Positions 46,101 through 54,506 of a stretch of DNA of 64,000 bases are shown in pieces. The notes beneath the pieces were generated by a model, which saw only the letters and a program-made list of their open reading frames with translations, was not told the DNA's origin and ran no database searches. Both the position numbers and the translations under genes were made by a program. Origin of the DNA: Tautonia marina (lineage in GTDB: Bacteria > Planctomycetota > Planctomycetia > Isosphaerales > Isosphaeraceae); the NCBI RefSeq assembly GCF_009177065.1, contig NZ_WEZF01000017.1:62001-126000 (forward strand). The letters are read 5' to 3'. Numbering within the stretch: the first letter of the stretch is position 1; every line of letters begins with the position of its first letter.

Positions 46101-46850
46101 TCAGCGATTGTCGACGGCCCAGCCCGGCATCTGGTGCATCGACGGGGCGTAGGCCCCCTGCTTGGCCGAGGCTCGCATGGCACGAAGGGTCTTGCGCTTT
46201 TCGACCCAGTTCATCAGGCTGCTGGTGCCAAGCATGGTTTCCAGTGGACCGGATCGACGAGGGACGACGCGATCGGGCAATCGGTTCTGGTGCCACGCCT
46301 CGATGGCGGGGTTGGGCGGGATCACTGGCACTCCCGTGAATCCGCCATTCATGCTCGCAGCGTTCGGCATGGCAGCCGGAGCCGTCGGGACGGCAGCAGA
46401 CATCGGCGTGACATAGCTGGTTCGCATCTCACCAATTGGCATTGGTTCGCCCGAGGCGATCGCGCCGTAAGGTGCCGACGGCACGGCATGGCCTGGGCTA
46501 AGATTGGCGTAGCCGGTCTCGGCATCATGTCCAACCTCGTAAGAGAGGTGCTGCGAGCCGTTGCCCCAGGAAGGATTGGAGGCAGGAGCGTAGGCATTGC
46601 CCTGAGCGTGGGCATGCATGGGCTCGCCGCGCCGATTGACATGGTGACCGGTGGGGATGGAAACACGATCCCCGCCTCGGAGGCGACCAATGATCCCGTT
46701 GCGCTCTTCGACCACCGGGCTTGCGTGGCGAGCGGCCATGCAGGCCTCGCAATCCGGGGCGGAATGGGAGTGCGACTGAGCACGAGCTGTCGCGGGTGCG
46801 ACCAGGGCCAGACCGATCAGGGCCGGGGCATAATGGGCAATGCGGAGCAT
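46101..46850 (-). CDS. Secreted Pro/Ala/His-rich protein with CxxC, unknown function
   Basis: A 249-residue predicted exported protein. Signal peptide MLRIAHYAPALIGLALVAPATARA is followed by HSHS and an early Cys-Glu-Ala-Cys pair (DCEACMAARHASP). The middle is low-complexity and rich in Ala, Pro, Met and His. The end (SLMNWVEKRKTLRAMRASAKQ) is basic and helical. No known family was recognised. The ATG at 46850 has GGAGG 10 nt upstream. It is the first of three consecutive leftward genes for small exported proteins. Confidence 0.65.
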   Translation of the reverse strand: MLRIAHYAPALIGLALVAPATARAQSHSHSAPDCEACMAARHASPVVEERNGIIGRLRGGDRVSIPTGHHVNRRGEPMHAHAQGNAYAPASNPSWGNGSQHLSYEVGHDAETGYANLSPGHAVPSAPYGAIASGEPMPIGEMRTSYVTPMSAAVPTAPAAMPNAASMNGGFTGVPVIPPNPAIEAWHQNRLPDRVVPRRSGPLETMLGTSSLMNWVEKRKTLRAMRASAKQGAYAPSMHQMPGWAVDNR

Positions 46851-47147
46851 CGGGTTGATTCCTCCGGGACAGGGTCCTCTTCCCTTCGCGGTTCCGGTGG
46901 ATCGGGAGCCGGAATCCGGCTCCTCCCGGGGCGGGGCATCCTCCTGACACCCCTCGGTCGGCCCGACCTCGATGGCGAAATCACCACCGGGACGGTCAGA
47001 CAACCGCCGCGACTCACCGTTTCACATCGGCCGCCGGGGCACGACACCTTGCGGAAAATCGGCACAATCGGCCGCATCCCGGCAATCGCGAGAGCTGAAG
47101 TGTCTGTCGAACACCCGTGTGATTCGAACCCAAGGAGCACCTTTTCC

Positions 47148-47597
47148 ATGCACCTTTATCTCGCCGGCCCCTTGTTCTCTCAGGCGGAGCGAGCCTGGAA
47201 CGCAGCGCTGGCCAACGCCTTGATCGCGGCCGGCCACCAGGTGTTTTTGCCTCAAAGCGCGATCGAACAGCTTGAAACTCTGGAGGCCGACGCGATCTTC
47301 CAACTCGACGTGGAGGGAGTCCGATCAGCTGACGCCGTGGTTGCCGTGCTCGACGGTGCCGATCCGGACAGCGGAACGAGCTTTGAGTGTGGCCTGGCCT
47401 TCGCCCTGGGCATTCCGATCGTCGCGGTTCGAACCGACTTCAGGGCCGGAGGAGACGCCTTGCCCGGCCAGCGAGTGCCGACCATCAATCTGATGCTTTC
47501 TCAAGCCGTCTCGGCCGAAGTGCTTCTGACATCACCCGAAACGTCGCTCGACGAGGTTTCCCGACAGATCATCGACTGCCTGGATCGAATAAAGTGA
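47148..47597 (+). CDS. Nucleoside 2-deoxyribosyltransferase family protein
   Basis: A 149-residue protein of the NDT-like Rossmann fold, which exchanges bases on deoxynucleosides or hydrolyses nucleotide glycosidic bonds. The opening MHLYLAGPLFSQAERAWNAAL and the motif DGADPDSGTSFECGLAFALG (69-88) are typical; Glu80 is the predicted nucleophile. IPIVAVRTDFR follows. AAGGAG at 47132-47137 supports the ATG at 47148. It is cytoplasmic and divergent from the secreted-protein gene on its left. Confidence 0.9.
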   Translation: MHLYLAGPLFSQAERAWNAALANALIAAGHQVFLPQSAIEQLETLEADAIFQLDVEGVRSADAVVAVLDGADPDSGTSFECGLAFALGIPIVAVRTDFRAGGDALPGQRVPTINLMLSQAVSAEVLLTSPETSLDEVSRQIIDCLDRIK

Positions 47598-47696
47598 TCT
47601 CTGAAATTCTTCAGGGGTGAACCCTTGACGGTTAAGAATCGACTCTCAACACTAGGTGAAACCTCTGGAATCTTCCGCGTTTCTGACCTGATCACC

Positions 47697-48215
47697 ATGC
47701 ACTTTGCTCACGCCAAGCACGCAGATCGAGTTCCGATCCGATCGGCTCTGGCCGGCGTGGCGGTGATCGTGTTGATGGTCCTGTGCGGGCCCTGGATCAG
47801 GGTTTCGAGCGGGTCGTCTCGATCCGAGAACCCGTCTCCCAGACCTGCGTGCTGCTGTGGTCCGACCTGTAGCTCGGCAAAATGCTGCTGCACGCCGTTG
47901 GCGAAGCCCTCGAAATCCTCGACCACTCCTCCGCCCTCCTCTTCGAGCGAAACCACCGTACAGGCGGAGCTACTGGCCATCGCTTCCGCTTCCTCTGCGT
48001 GTATCGGCCCGATGCCGTGCGGTGGAGACCAGGAAGCAACCACCTCGCTCATGTCTCCACGGGAGCGTCCGGCGAACCTGGCAACGTGGGATCGTCCTGA
48101 CGCCGTGAAAGCGCGGCCCCCCCTCCCCTCCTTCATCGATCGCTTCTCGTCTGAGCTGCCCGGCGACTTGCCGGATGAACCTCCCGAGTCCTCCCGGATC
48201 GGCGTACTCGGCTGA
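47697..48215 (+). CDS. Putative membrane-anchored Cys-rich protein
   Basis: A 172-residue predicted protein with one hydrophobic helix (ALAGVAVIVLMVLCGPWI) and an adjacent Cys cluster, CCCGPTC and KCCCTP, plus Cys-x5-Cys later. The rest is Ser/Pro-rich. No known domain was recognised; the Cys cluster could bind metal. The chosen ATG at 47697 has no clear ribosome site; a TTG at 47625 with AGGGG upstream would add 24 residues. It is 99 bp after the deoxyribosyltransferase gene. Identity as a real gene is moderately supported. Confidence 0.5.
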   Translation: MHFAHAKHADRVPIRSALAGVAVIVLMVLCGPWIRVSSGSSRSENPSPRPACCCGPTCSSAKCCCTPLAKPSKSSTTPPPSSSSETTVQAELLAIASASSACIGPMPCGGDQEATTSLMSPRERPANLATWDRPDAVKARPPLPSFIDRFSSELPGDLPDEPPESSRIGVLG

Positions 48216-48828
48216 GCGGTGTCGAGTCACCCACCCGACCAGGTAGTGTCAGCGGTCAGTCAGGACAATCCATCAGGACTTTGTTCCTGTAGGTTTCGTC
48301 GTGGTTGCCGGCGATGTCGGGGTGGTTCTGTGCCTCTGATCCTACTCTACGGTCGAGTTGCGCCGAGAGCTTGGGATGCCCCGTCGCTCGGGGGACGAGT
48401 TTGTCGAAGGCTGTCACCGGATCGAGCGTTCCCGATCTCCTCAAGATCCGCTTGCCCGATCGTGCAACGGGTAAGTTGTGATGAGGCTCGGGGTCGATCG
48501 GAGACAGTCGAGCGATCCGTCCTCCGGGCGACCCTACTCATCACCGTTCTCTCGCGTGATTGAGATTCGGGATCGTTTGTCCGAAGTTCGAGGCTCACGA
48601 TCCAGGTGACTCTGGCGCATCCCTTCTTCTTCCGGTGATGTTCCCGGAGGGCAACACTTTTTCGACTCGACTCGCGATGGCGCGTCGATCCGGATCGTCG
48701 TGCGTCTGTTGGTCCCGATCGAGGAGATCGGCCACGGTCTGCGCAGGACGAACAGGGTTTAGAGATTTTTTACTCGCTGGAACTCTCTCGACTTACCACC
48801 GACCATTCTCACAGAAAGGGATTGCTCG
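48216..48828. other. Intergenic gap, 613 bp
   Basis: No gene was recognised. A T-rich patch (AGATTTTTTACTC, near 48762) lies about 65 bp upstream of the first DUF1559 gene and may belong to its promoter. Nothing else was seen. Confidence 0.45.
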
Positions 48829-49875
48829 ATGATGCGCATCGATCGACGTTCGGGATTCACCCTCATCGAATTGCTGGTGGTCATTGCGATCATCGGTGTC
48901 TTGATCGCGTTGCTCTTACCGGCCGTCCAGGCGGCACGAGAAGCGGCGAGACGGGCTCAGTGCGTGAACAACCTCAAACAACTTGGCATCGCGATGCACA
49001 ATTATCACGCAACCGTTAACGCGTTTCCAGTGGGGTATCTCTATCCGAGGCCCGGTTCGCATGACCCGCAAATCCCGGCCTTGCACTACCGATGGTCGGC
49101 ACTGGCGCAACTCTCACCGTATCTGGAACAATCGCAGGTCTACAATGCCTTGAACATGGATTGGCCGATCGCCACGGGCGCTTCGGGAAGCTATGGGGTT
49201 TCCGGATCGTTCACGTTTTTTCCAGCCAATCAGACGGTTCGACAAACGGTCGATGCCTTGTTTCTTTGCCCGAGCGACTCGGGAGAGCGTGTTGACCCGG
49301 TGTCCGGCCCTACAAACTACGTCTTCTGCGTCGGAGACGGCCTGAACGGAGGTCGAACTGCGCCGGGCGACGTGATCGACGCCAACGGGGCATTCTCGAC
49401 CGCGGTGGTCAATCTCTCTGCCATTCGAGACGGATCGAGCCAGACTGCTGCGGTGTCCGAGCAATTGCTTGGTCCCGGCGGCCCCCCCTTCGATCAAGCC
49501 TCACCCACACCGATTCCCGACGAACCAGGCCGCCTGATTGCGCGATCCGCCAGCCTTCCACTCACTGAGAGCTCGTGTGCCGCGGCTGGCCGTGGCTGGC
49601 GACTCGACAAGGGAGCCGGATGGTGGGACGGTGACTTTCGCAACACCATTTATAACCATTACCTCACCCCAAATTCTCGGCAATACGATTGCCTCGGTCC
49701 GTTCGTACCGCACAGCCCCGCCTGGAAAGCCGCCAGGAGCCAACATCCGGGTGGGGTCAACGTCCTCTTTTGCGACGGCCACGTCGGATTCCTGAAGGAC
49801 ACGGTCAATCCGATCGCCTGGCGAGCCCTCTCGACACGAAACGCTGGTGAAGTGATCTCGAATGATTCATATTGA
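48829..49875 (+). CDS. DUF1559 pseudopilin-like protein (first of pair)
   Basis: A 348-residue protein with a type IV pilin-like N terminus: a short basic leader, the cleavage/methylation motif [15 protein letters not shown], then [20 protein letters not shown]. The DUF1559 domain follows, with a C-terminal [21 protein letters not shown] motif. DUF1559 proteins are hugely expanded in Planctomycetota and are thought to form pseudopilus-like structures or envelope appendages; function is not established. Two adjacent ATG codons (48829, 48832) are possible starts. The second copy begins 50 bp downstream. Confidence 0.95.
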   Translation: MMRIDRRSGFTLIELLVVIAIIGVLIALLLPAVQAAREAARRAQCVNNLKQLGIAMHNYHATVNAFPVGYLYPRPGSHDPQIPALHYRWSALAQLSPYLEQSQVYNALNMDWPIATGASGSYGVSGSFTFFPANQTVRQTVDALFLCPSDSGERVDPVSGPTNYVFCVGDGLNGGRTAPGDVIDANGAFSTAVVNLSAIRDGSSQTAAVSEQLLGPGGPPFDQASPTPIPDEPGRLIARSASLPLTESSCAAAGRGWRLDKGAGWWDGDFRNTIYNHYLTPNSRQYDCLGPFVPHSPAWKAARSQHPGGVNVLFCDGHVGFLKDTVNPIAWRALSTRNAGEVISNDSY

Positions 49876-49925
49876 TTGGCGAAACGAAGCTCTCCATACC
49901 CCACCCATCAAACAAGAGTACATTG

Positions 49926-50909
49926 ATGCAAACCCAGCAACGGGCCTTGGGATTCACACTCATCGAGCTTCTCGTCGTGATTGCGATCATCGGCATCCTG
50001 ATCGCGTTGCTTCTGCCCGCCGTACAAAGTGCCCGCGAGGCAGCCAGACGGATCGCCTGCAACAACAATCTGAAGCAGATTGGAATTGCCATGCACCAAT
50101 ATCACGATACCAATGGCTGTCTCCCCCCGGCGAACCTCGGGCCGGTTTATCAATTTAGCCCGCTGGCCCGGGTTTTTCCTTTTCTGGAGCAGGCGGCGCT
50201 CTTCTCCGCGATCAACTTTGATCTCGGTTTACGAGCAGGCGGGAATGCTCCGGTTCGACCAGAGAACCTGACCGCAACGCAGACCGAGGTCGCGGTCTTC
50301 CTGTGTCCCAGCGATGGGAACAACCGGATCATCCTCGACCCGCAGTATCGGCCGGCCAATTACGTCGCCAGCGCGGGGTCGGGAGTTCCTGACGACGGGA
50401 ACTTCCTGGCACCGCTCGCCGATGGCGTCAGCTTCGTGTCGAGTCTCGTCAGTTTTGCCAATATCCAGGATGGCCTTTCCAACACCGCGATGGTCAGCGA
50501 ATCGCTTGTCGGCGAAGGGAGGGATACCGCAGCCGGAACCAGGGGAGATGTGAAGCGACAGTATTTGCATCTCGGCTCGGAACAGCCACCCGCGAATCGT
50601 CCCTCGATTGAGAACTGCGGGGTCGGCGCATCCTTCCCCTGGCGCGGCAACCGCAACTACGGATGGGCCGTTGGCCGACTCGATGCCGCACTCTACAACC
50701 ACTTCCTGCTGCCGAACGACCGGCAACCGGACTGCTACCATACCCACGTGCGCGGTTGGAAAGCGGCGAGGAGCGATCACCCTGGAGGCGTGAATCTGCT
50801 TTTCTGCGACGGTCATGTCGGATTTCTCAAAGACACAGTCAACCCGATGACCTGGCGAGCCCTTGCCACGCGACGGGGTGGCGAGGTCATTTCGGCCGAC
50901 GCCTTTTGA
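49926..50909 (+). CDS. DUF1559 pseudopilin-like protein (second of pair)
   Basis: A 327-residue paralogue of the preceding gene with the same layout: [47 protein letters not shown], and the end [21 protein letters not shown]. The two are similar at both ends but diverge in the middle, so the pair is an old duplication. Start ATG 49926 gives a leader of about nine residues. It is likely co-transcribed with the first copy and possibly the redoxin downstream (89 bp). Confidence 0.95.
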   Translation: MQTQQRALGFTLIELLVVIAIIGILIALLLPAVQSAREAARRIACNNNLKQIGIAMHQYHDTNGCLPPANLGPVYQFSPLARVFPFLEQAALFSAINFDLGLRAGGNAPVRPENLTATQTEVAVFLCPSDGNNRIILDPQYRPANYVASAGSGVPDDGNFLAPLADGVSFVSSLVSFANIQDGLSNTAMVSESLVGEGRDTAAGTRGDVKRQYLHLGSEQPPANRPSIENCGVGASFPWRGNRNYGWAVGRLDAALYNHFLLPNDRQPDCYHTHVRGWKAARSDHPGGVNLLFCDGHVGFLKDTVNPMTWRALATRRGGEVISADAF

Positions 50910-50998
50910 GTCGTTGCCTACAATGGAGTAAACAAAGCGATCGGCGAATCGGACGCCATCCGGTCACGACGATCCGAGTGTTGAACCCGGGGACAGTG

Positions 50999-51700
50999 AT
51001 GTCGACACGAGAATGGACCTTTTCGATCACGATCTGGGCTCTTGTGCTTGTGGGAGCGTTTGCGTGGTGGCGATGGGAAGCGAAGGCACCTGATCGCCGG
51101 GGGCCGCTGGTCGTCACAGGCGTTCTGGTCGATGAGGAACATCTTGTGACTCCCGAGATGCAAGCCGCGAGCGAGGCGATGGCCGATCGACCGGCGCCGG
51201 GATTCGTGGCCGAGAGTCACGAAGGGAGGACGATCGATTCGACAAGCCTGGTGGGCGATCGCCCCGTGTTTCTGGTGTTCATCAAGGACGGATGCCCGTG
51301 CAGCACGTCGGCCGAACCGTTCTTTGCCCGCTTGCATGCGAGCTACGGCGATCGTGCCTCGTTCCTCGGTATTATCGACGGTGATGTTGAGGTCGCCAAG
51401 CGCTGGGTGACTGCCCACGGAACAACCTACCCGGTGCTTGCCGACAAGGATCTGGAGATCGTGCGGGCCTTCGAGGTCCAGAACTCGGCCTATGTCGTTC
51501 TCATTGATAAAGAAGGCCAGATCACGGCCTACTGGCCAGGCTACTCCGAGGAAATTCTCCGTGAGATGTCCGCTCGCCTCGCCACGTTGACCGGTCAGGC
51601 CGAGGCAGAGGTGGGTGCCGAGCAAGCTCCAGAACTTCCCTATTCCGGGTGTCCCTTCCCCTTGGACGACGCGGACGCAGCCGTCGCTCAGGAGCCGTGA
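50999..51700 (+). CDS. Membrane-anchored redoxin (thioredoxin-fold) with CPC motif
   Basis: A 233-residue protein with an N-terminal membrane helix (ITIWALVLVGAFAWWRW) and a peroxiredoxin-like thioredoxin fold. The active-site region reads FIKDGCPCSTSAEPFFARL, with Cys99-Pro-Cys101 in place of the usual CxxC. LGIIDGD, YPVLADKDLEIVRAF and VVLIDKEGQI are further fold markers. It is likely a periplasmic thiol-dependent reductase. The C-terminal tail has one more Cys (GCPFP). Its stop abuts the stop of the convergent DUF1223 gene. Confidence 0.8.
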   Translation: MSTREWTFSITIWALVLVGAFAWWRWEAKAPDRRGPLVVTGVLVDEEHLVTPEMQAASEAMADRPAPGFVAESHEGRTIDSTSLVGDRPVFLVFIKDGCPCSTSAEPFFARLHASYGDRASFLGIIDGDVEVAKRWVTAHGTTYPVLADKDLEIVRAFEVQNSAYVVLIDKEGQITAYWPGYSEEILREMSARLATLTGQAEAEVGAEQAPELPYSGCPFPLDDADAAVAQEP

Positions 51701-52585
51701 TCAGCGAGCCGGCTGCGGGGGATCGTTCCAGGGGGTTGCCGCCACCTGGAAGATGGCCCCGGTCGCTTCGTCTTGCAGGAAGACGACAATCTCAGAGCGA
51801 GCAGGATCAGCCCCTTCCGCCAGTGTGACAGGAATGGTGGTTTCGGTGAGCGCGTCACGGCGGAGGGAAACGGTTTCATATTGAAGGGATCGGACGACGT
51901 TGTGCTCGACCAGCGTTTCACCGGCATTTTCACCAGAGGGAACCGCAGTGCTCATCGGCCCTTCTGTGATGGCGACGCAGGCAAGAAGATCTTTCCCGGC
52001 GAGTCGGGCGGTCTTCGCCTGGGCTCGGATCGTGAGCGAGCGATGAGAGGGGCGATCTGAGAACGATTCGACGCGAACACTCAGGCTTGCCTCGCGCCGC
52101 GTCTTGCCCGCTCGATCGAGCCTGGCCTTCAACAACGGCCAAAGCGGCGCAGTCCCCTCGGAATGATAGCCGCTCATGGGGTAGCGGCCATCGACCATGA
52201 TCATCGGGGTGAAGTAGAGGTCGGGAGCGTTCGCATTCCGTTTCTTGAAGGCTTCATGATAGGCCCACTGCCGACCGCTGTTGAACCGATTGGAGAACGG
52301 ATCGGTCCAGGGGGTGTTGAAGTAGTCGACGTGAAAGGCGAGGGGAATCACTCGGTTCCGCCCGTATCCCTTCTGGATCATCTCCTGGATCAATCGTTCG
52401 GCGTTCGGGCAATAATTGCACCCTTGTGAGGTGTAGAGTTCGAGCACGATTTGCGAGCCTTTCGCCTGGATCTCGCGAACCGAGGAGGGTTCGCTTGGGG
52501 TCGGCAGGAGCGAGGTATCGTCGGCCGAGACGAAGCTCAGGGGGAGGATCCAGCAGAGGGTCGCGATCGCCAGGCAGTGATCCAT
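51701..52585 (-). CDS. Secreted DUF1223 protein (thioredoxin-like fold)
   Basis: A 294-residue exported protein with signal peptide CLAIATLCWILPLSFVSA. The DUF1223 domain starts LELYTSQGCNYCPNAERLI (Cys56-x-x-Cys59) and continues VIPLAFHVDYFNTPWTDPF, FTPMIMVDGRY. DUF1223 belongs to the thioredoxin-like superfamily and may be a periplasmic thiol oxidoreductase. The ATG at 52585 has GGAG upstream at good spacing. It converges on the redoxin gene with no gap. Confidence 0.85.
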   Translation of the reverse strand: MDHCLAIATLCWILPLSFVSADDTSLLPTPSEPSSVREIQAKGSQIVLELYTSQGCNYCPNAERLIQEMIQKGYGRNRVIPLAFHVDYFNTPWTDPFSNRFNSGRQWAYHEAFKKRNANAPDLYFTPMIMVDGRYPMSGYHSEGTAPLWPLLKARLDRAGKTRREASLSVRVESFSDRPSHRSLTIRAQAKTARLAGKDLLACVAITEGPMSTAVPSGENAGETLVEHNVVRSLQYETVSLRRDALTETTIPVTLAEGADPARSEIVVFLQDEATGAIFQVAATPWNDPPQPAR

Positions 52586-52842
52586 CAGTGGTTCTCCTCG
52601 TCGTGTGGCTTTGCGGAACGAGTGATCCGTTCCATCGCCTGACAACCGGCGATTTGGGCCACGAGTCGGAGGGACTGACGCTTGACGATCAAATTGTATT
52701 CGGACAATTCAGAATCGGACTGCGACTGGGAAACCTGAGAAAAGCCGAGGTCAGCGGGGTCATTCTCTCCCGCTGACCTGGAAAAGGAGCAGTTGCAGCA
52801 CGCGTCCTGAAGACAACAGCGACCGCACGGCCAGGGCGTGGA

Positions 52843-54267
52843 TCAGGACGTCGCAGTCAGTTCCGGAATCGGCCGGCCGTTGGGGGCAATGGGGATGGGA
52901 CGGCCGAAGCGGTCGGGAATGGTGGCTTCGGGATCAATGCCGAGATGGCGGTAGATGGTGGCGAGGAAATCATGGGGCCCAACTCGGCGATCGACCACAT
53001 CTTCGCCGTAACGGTCGGTGCCGCCGATGACCTGGCCGGTCGGAATGCCGCCGCCAGCCCAGATCATTGAGTTGGCACGGGGCCAGTGGTCACGCCCGGG
53101 CTGCACGGTGCCGGCCTGGCCGCTGGCGACTCCGCCGCCGCTGCTGGCAACGTGGGAAATGCGAGGGGTCCGGCCAAATTCACCAGTCACGATGACCATC
53201 ACGCGGCGATCGAGCCCACGGGCATACACGTCTTCAATCAAGGCTGTAACGGCCTGATCAAAGGGAGGGGCGCGATGCTCAAGCGCTTCGAAGACGTGGT
53301 GATTCACCGCGTGATCGTCCCAGTTGGCCACCCGGCCGCAGAGAGGACCATCGAAGGTGGTGGTCACGAGATCGACGCCGGCCTCGACCAGTCGGCGAGC
53401 CATCAGACATTGTTGTCCCCAGGCGTGCCGACCGTAGCGGTCTCGGACGCGAGGATCCTCGCGGCTGAGATCGAAGGCCACAGCGGCCTCGGGGCTGGTC
53501 AGGAGGTCGATGGCACGCTCCTGAAACGTGTCCATCGATTGAACGGAGCGGGATGCGTCGATCGCCCGGCGCACGTCGTCCATCCGGCGTCGGAGTCCGA
53601 GACGCGTCTGAAGGCGGCGGGCCTCGGCCTCGGGAAGTCCGATGTTCGGAACCCGAAAATCGGGTGCGCTGGGGTCGCCCGTCACGGCGAACGGCTCGTG
53701 CGAGGGGCCAAGGAAGGCGGGCCCTGCGATCACGAAACCATCGTACCGCACGATCGGGTTGACCCCGATGTAGTTCGGGAGCGCCCGGGGAGGACCACCG
53801 GAGCGGAAGTAGTCGGCCACAGCCATGACGTCGGGGAAGACCGGTTCGGGCTTGTCCTGCATGTCGGGATCGCCCGAGAGCAACTGGAGCGATCCCGAAG
53901 GGTGCCCTGCTCCGGTGTGTGCCATCGAGCGGAGGACGGTGAACTTGTCGGAGATCCCGGCCTGCAACGGGATCAATTCCGTGAGCTGAAGACCGGGGGT
54001 CCGGGTGTCGATCGGCTTGAACGGCCCGCGATACTCGGAGGGGGCGTCGGGCTTCGGATCGTACGTGTCGAGGTGGCTGCATCCTCCGCGAAGCCAGACG
54101 AGAATGACCGCAGTGCGTTCCGATCGCTCGGCCCCTGCCGCCGCGGCCTCGGCCCGGAGACGAAACAGGCCGGGCAAGCTCAGTGATCCCATACCGGCGA
54201 GACCGGCACGGAGCAGCTCCCGGCGCGACGGATTCGGGGGGCGATGAGACGCGATCGGCAGGTTCAT
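52843..54267 (-). CDS. DUF1501 protein with twin-arginine signal
   Basis: A 474-residue exported protein. The N terminus SRRELLRAGLAGMGSLSLPGL is a twin-arginine type signal. The DUF1501 body has VILVWLRGGCSHLDTYDPKP, GPFKPIDTRTPGLQLTELIPLQ, TVLRSMAHTGAGHPSG and a late IVTGEFGRTPRI motif. DUF1501 is related in fold to alkaline phosphatase/sulfatase proteins and is expanded in Planctomycetota, often paired with DUF1553/DUF1549 genes; none is adjacent here. The chosen ATG (54267) directly precedes the signal. Function unknown. Confidence 0.9.
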   Translation of the reverse strand: MNLPIASHRPPNPSRRELLRAGLAGMGSLSLPGLFRLRAEAAAAGAERSERTAVILVWLRGGCSHLDTYDPKPDAPSEYRGPFKPIDTRTPGLQLTELIPLQAGISDKFTVLRSMAHTGAGHPSGSLQLLSGDPDMQDKPEPVFPDVMAVADYFRSGGPPRALPNYIGVNPIVRYDGFVIAGPAFLGPSHEPFAVTGDPSAPDFRVPNIGLPEAEARRLQTRLGLRRRMDDVRRAIDASRSVQSMDTFQERAIDLLTSPEAAVAFDLSREDPRVRDRYGRHAWGQQCLMARRLVEAGVDLVTTTFDGPLCGRVANWDDHAVNHHVFEALEHRAPPFDQAVTALIEDVYARGLDRRVMVIVTGEFGRTPRISHVASSGGGVASGQAGTVQPGRDHWPRANSMIWAGGGIPTGQVIGGTDRYGEDVVDRRVGPHDFLATIYRHLGIDPEATIPDRFGRPIPIAPNGRPIPELTATS

Positions 54268-54429
54268 AAATTCTTTCCCGTGCGACAGGAGACGGGGCCT
54301 CCGGGGCGATCCCGGCTCGTTGGGAAGCATCCGGCGATTATTGAACCAATGTTACACGATTGAGTCTGTATAGGGTAGCGAAGATCGGCAAGTCGCATGG
54401 AGCGTCTGGTGCTTCGCAGAGCGCCTTCG

Positions 54430-54474
54430 GTCACGCTCAGTGCTCCGGATCACGGTCGGACCATTGAGCGTGAC
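54430..54474 (-). terminator. 10-bp inverted repeat after the esterase gene
   Basis: GTCACGCTCA (54430-54439) and TGAGCGTGAC (54465-54474) are perfect complements with a 25-nt loop. They lie 33 bp after the stop of the leftward esterase gene. Confidence 0.45.
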
Positions 54475-54506
54475 GACGAGGCCGCGGGAACCGAGAACTC
54501 TTGCGA

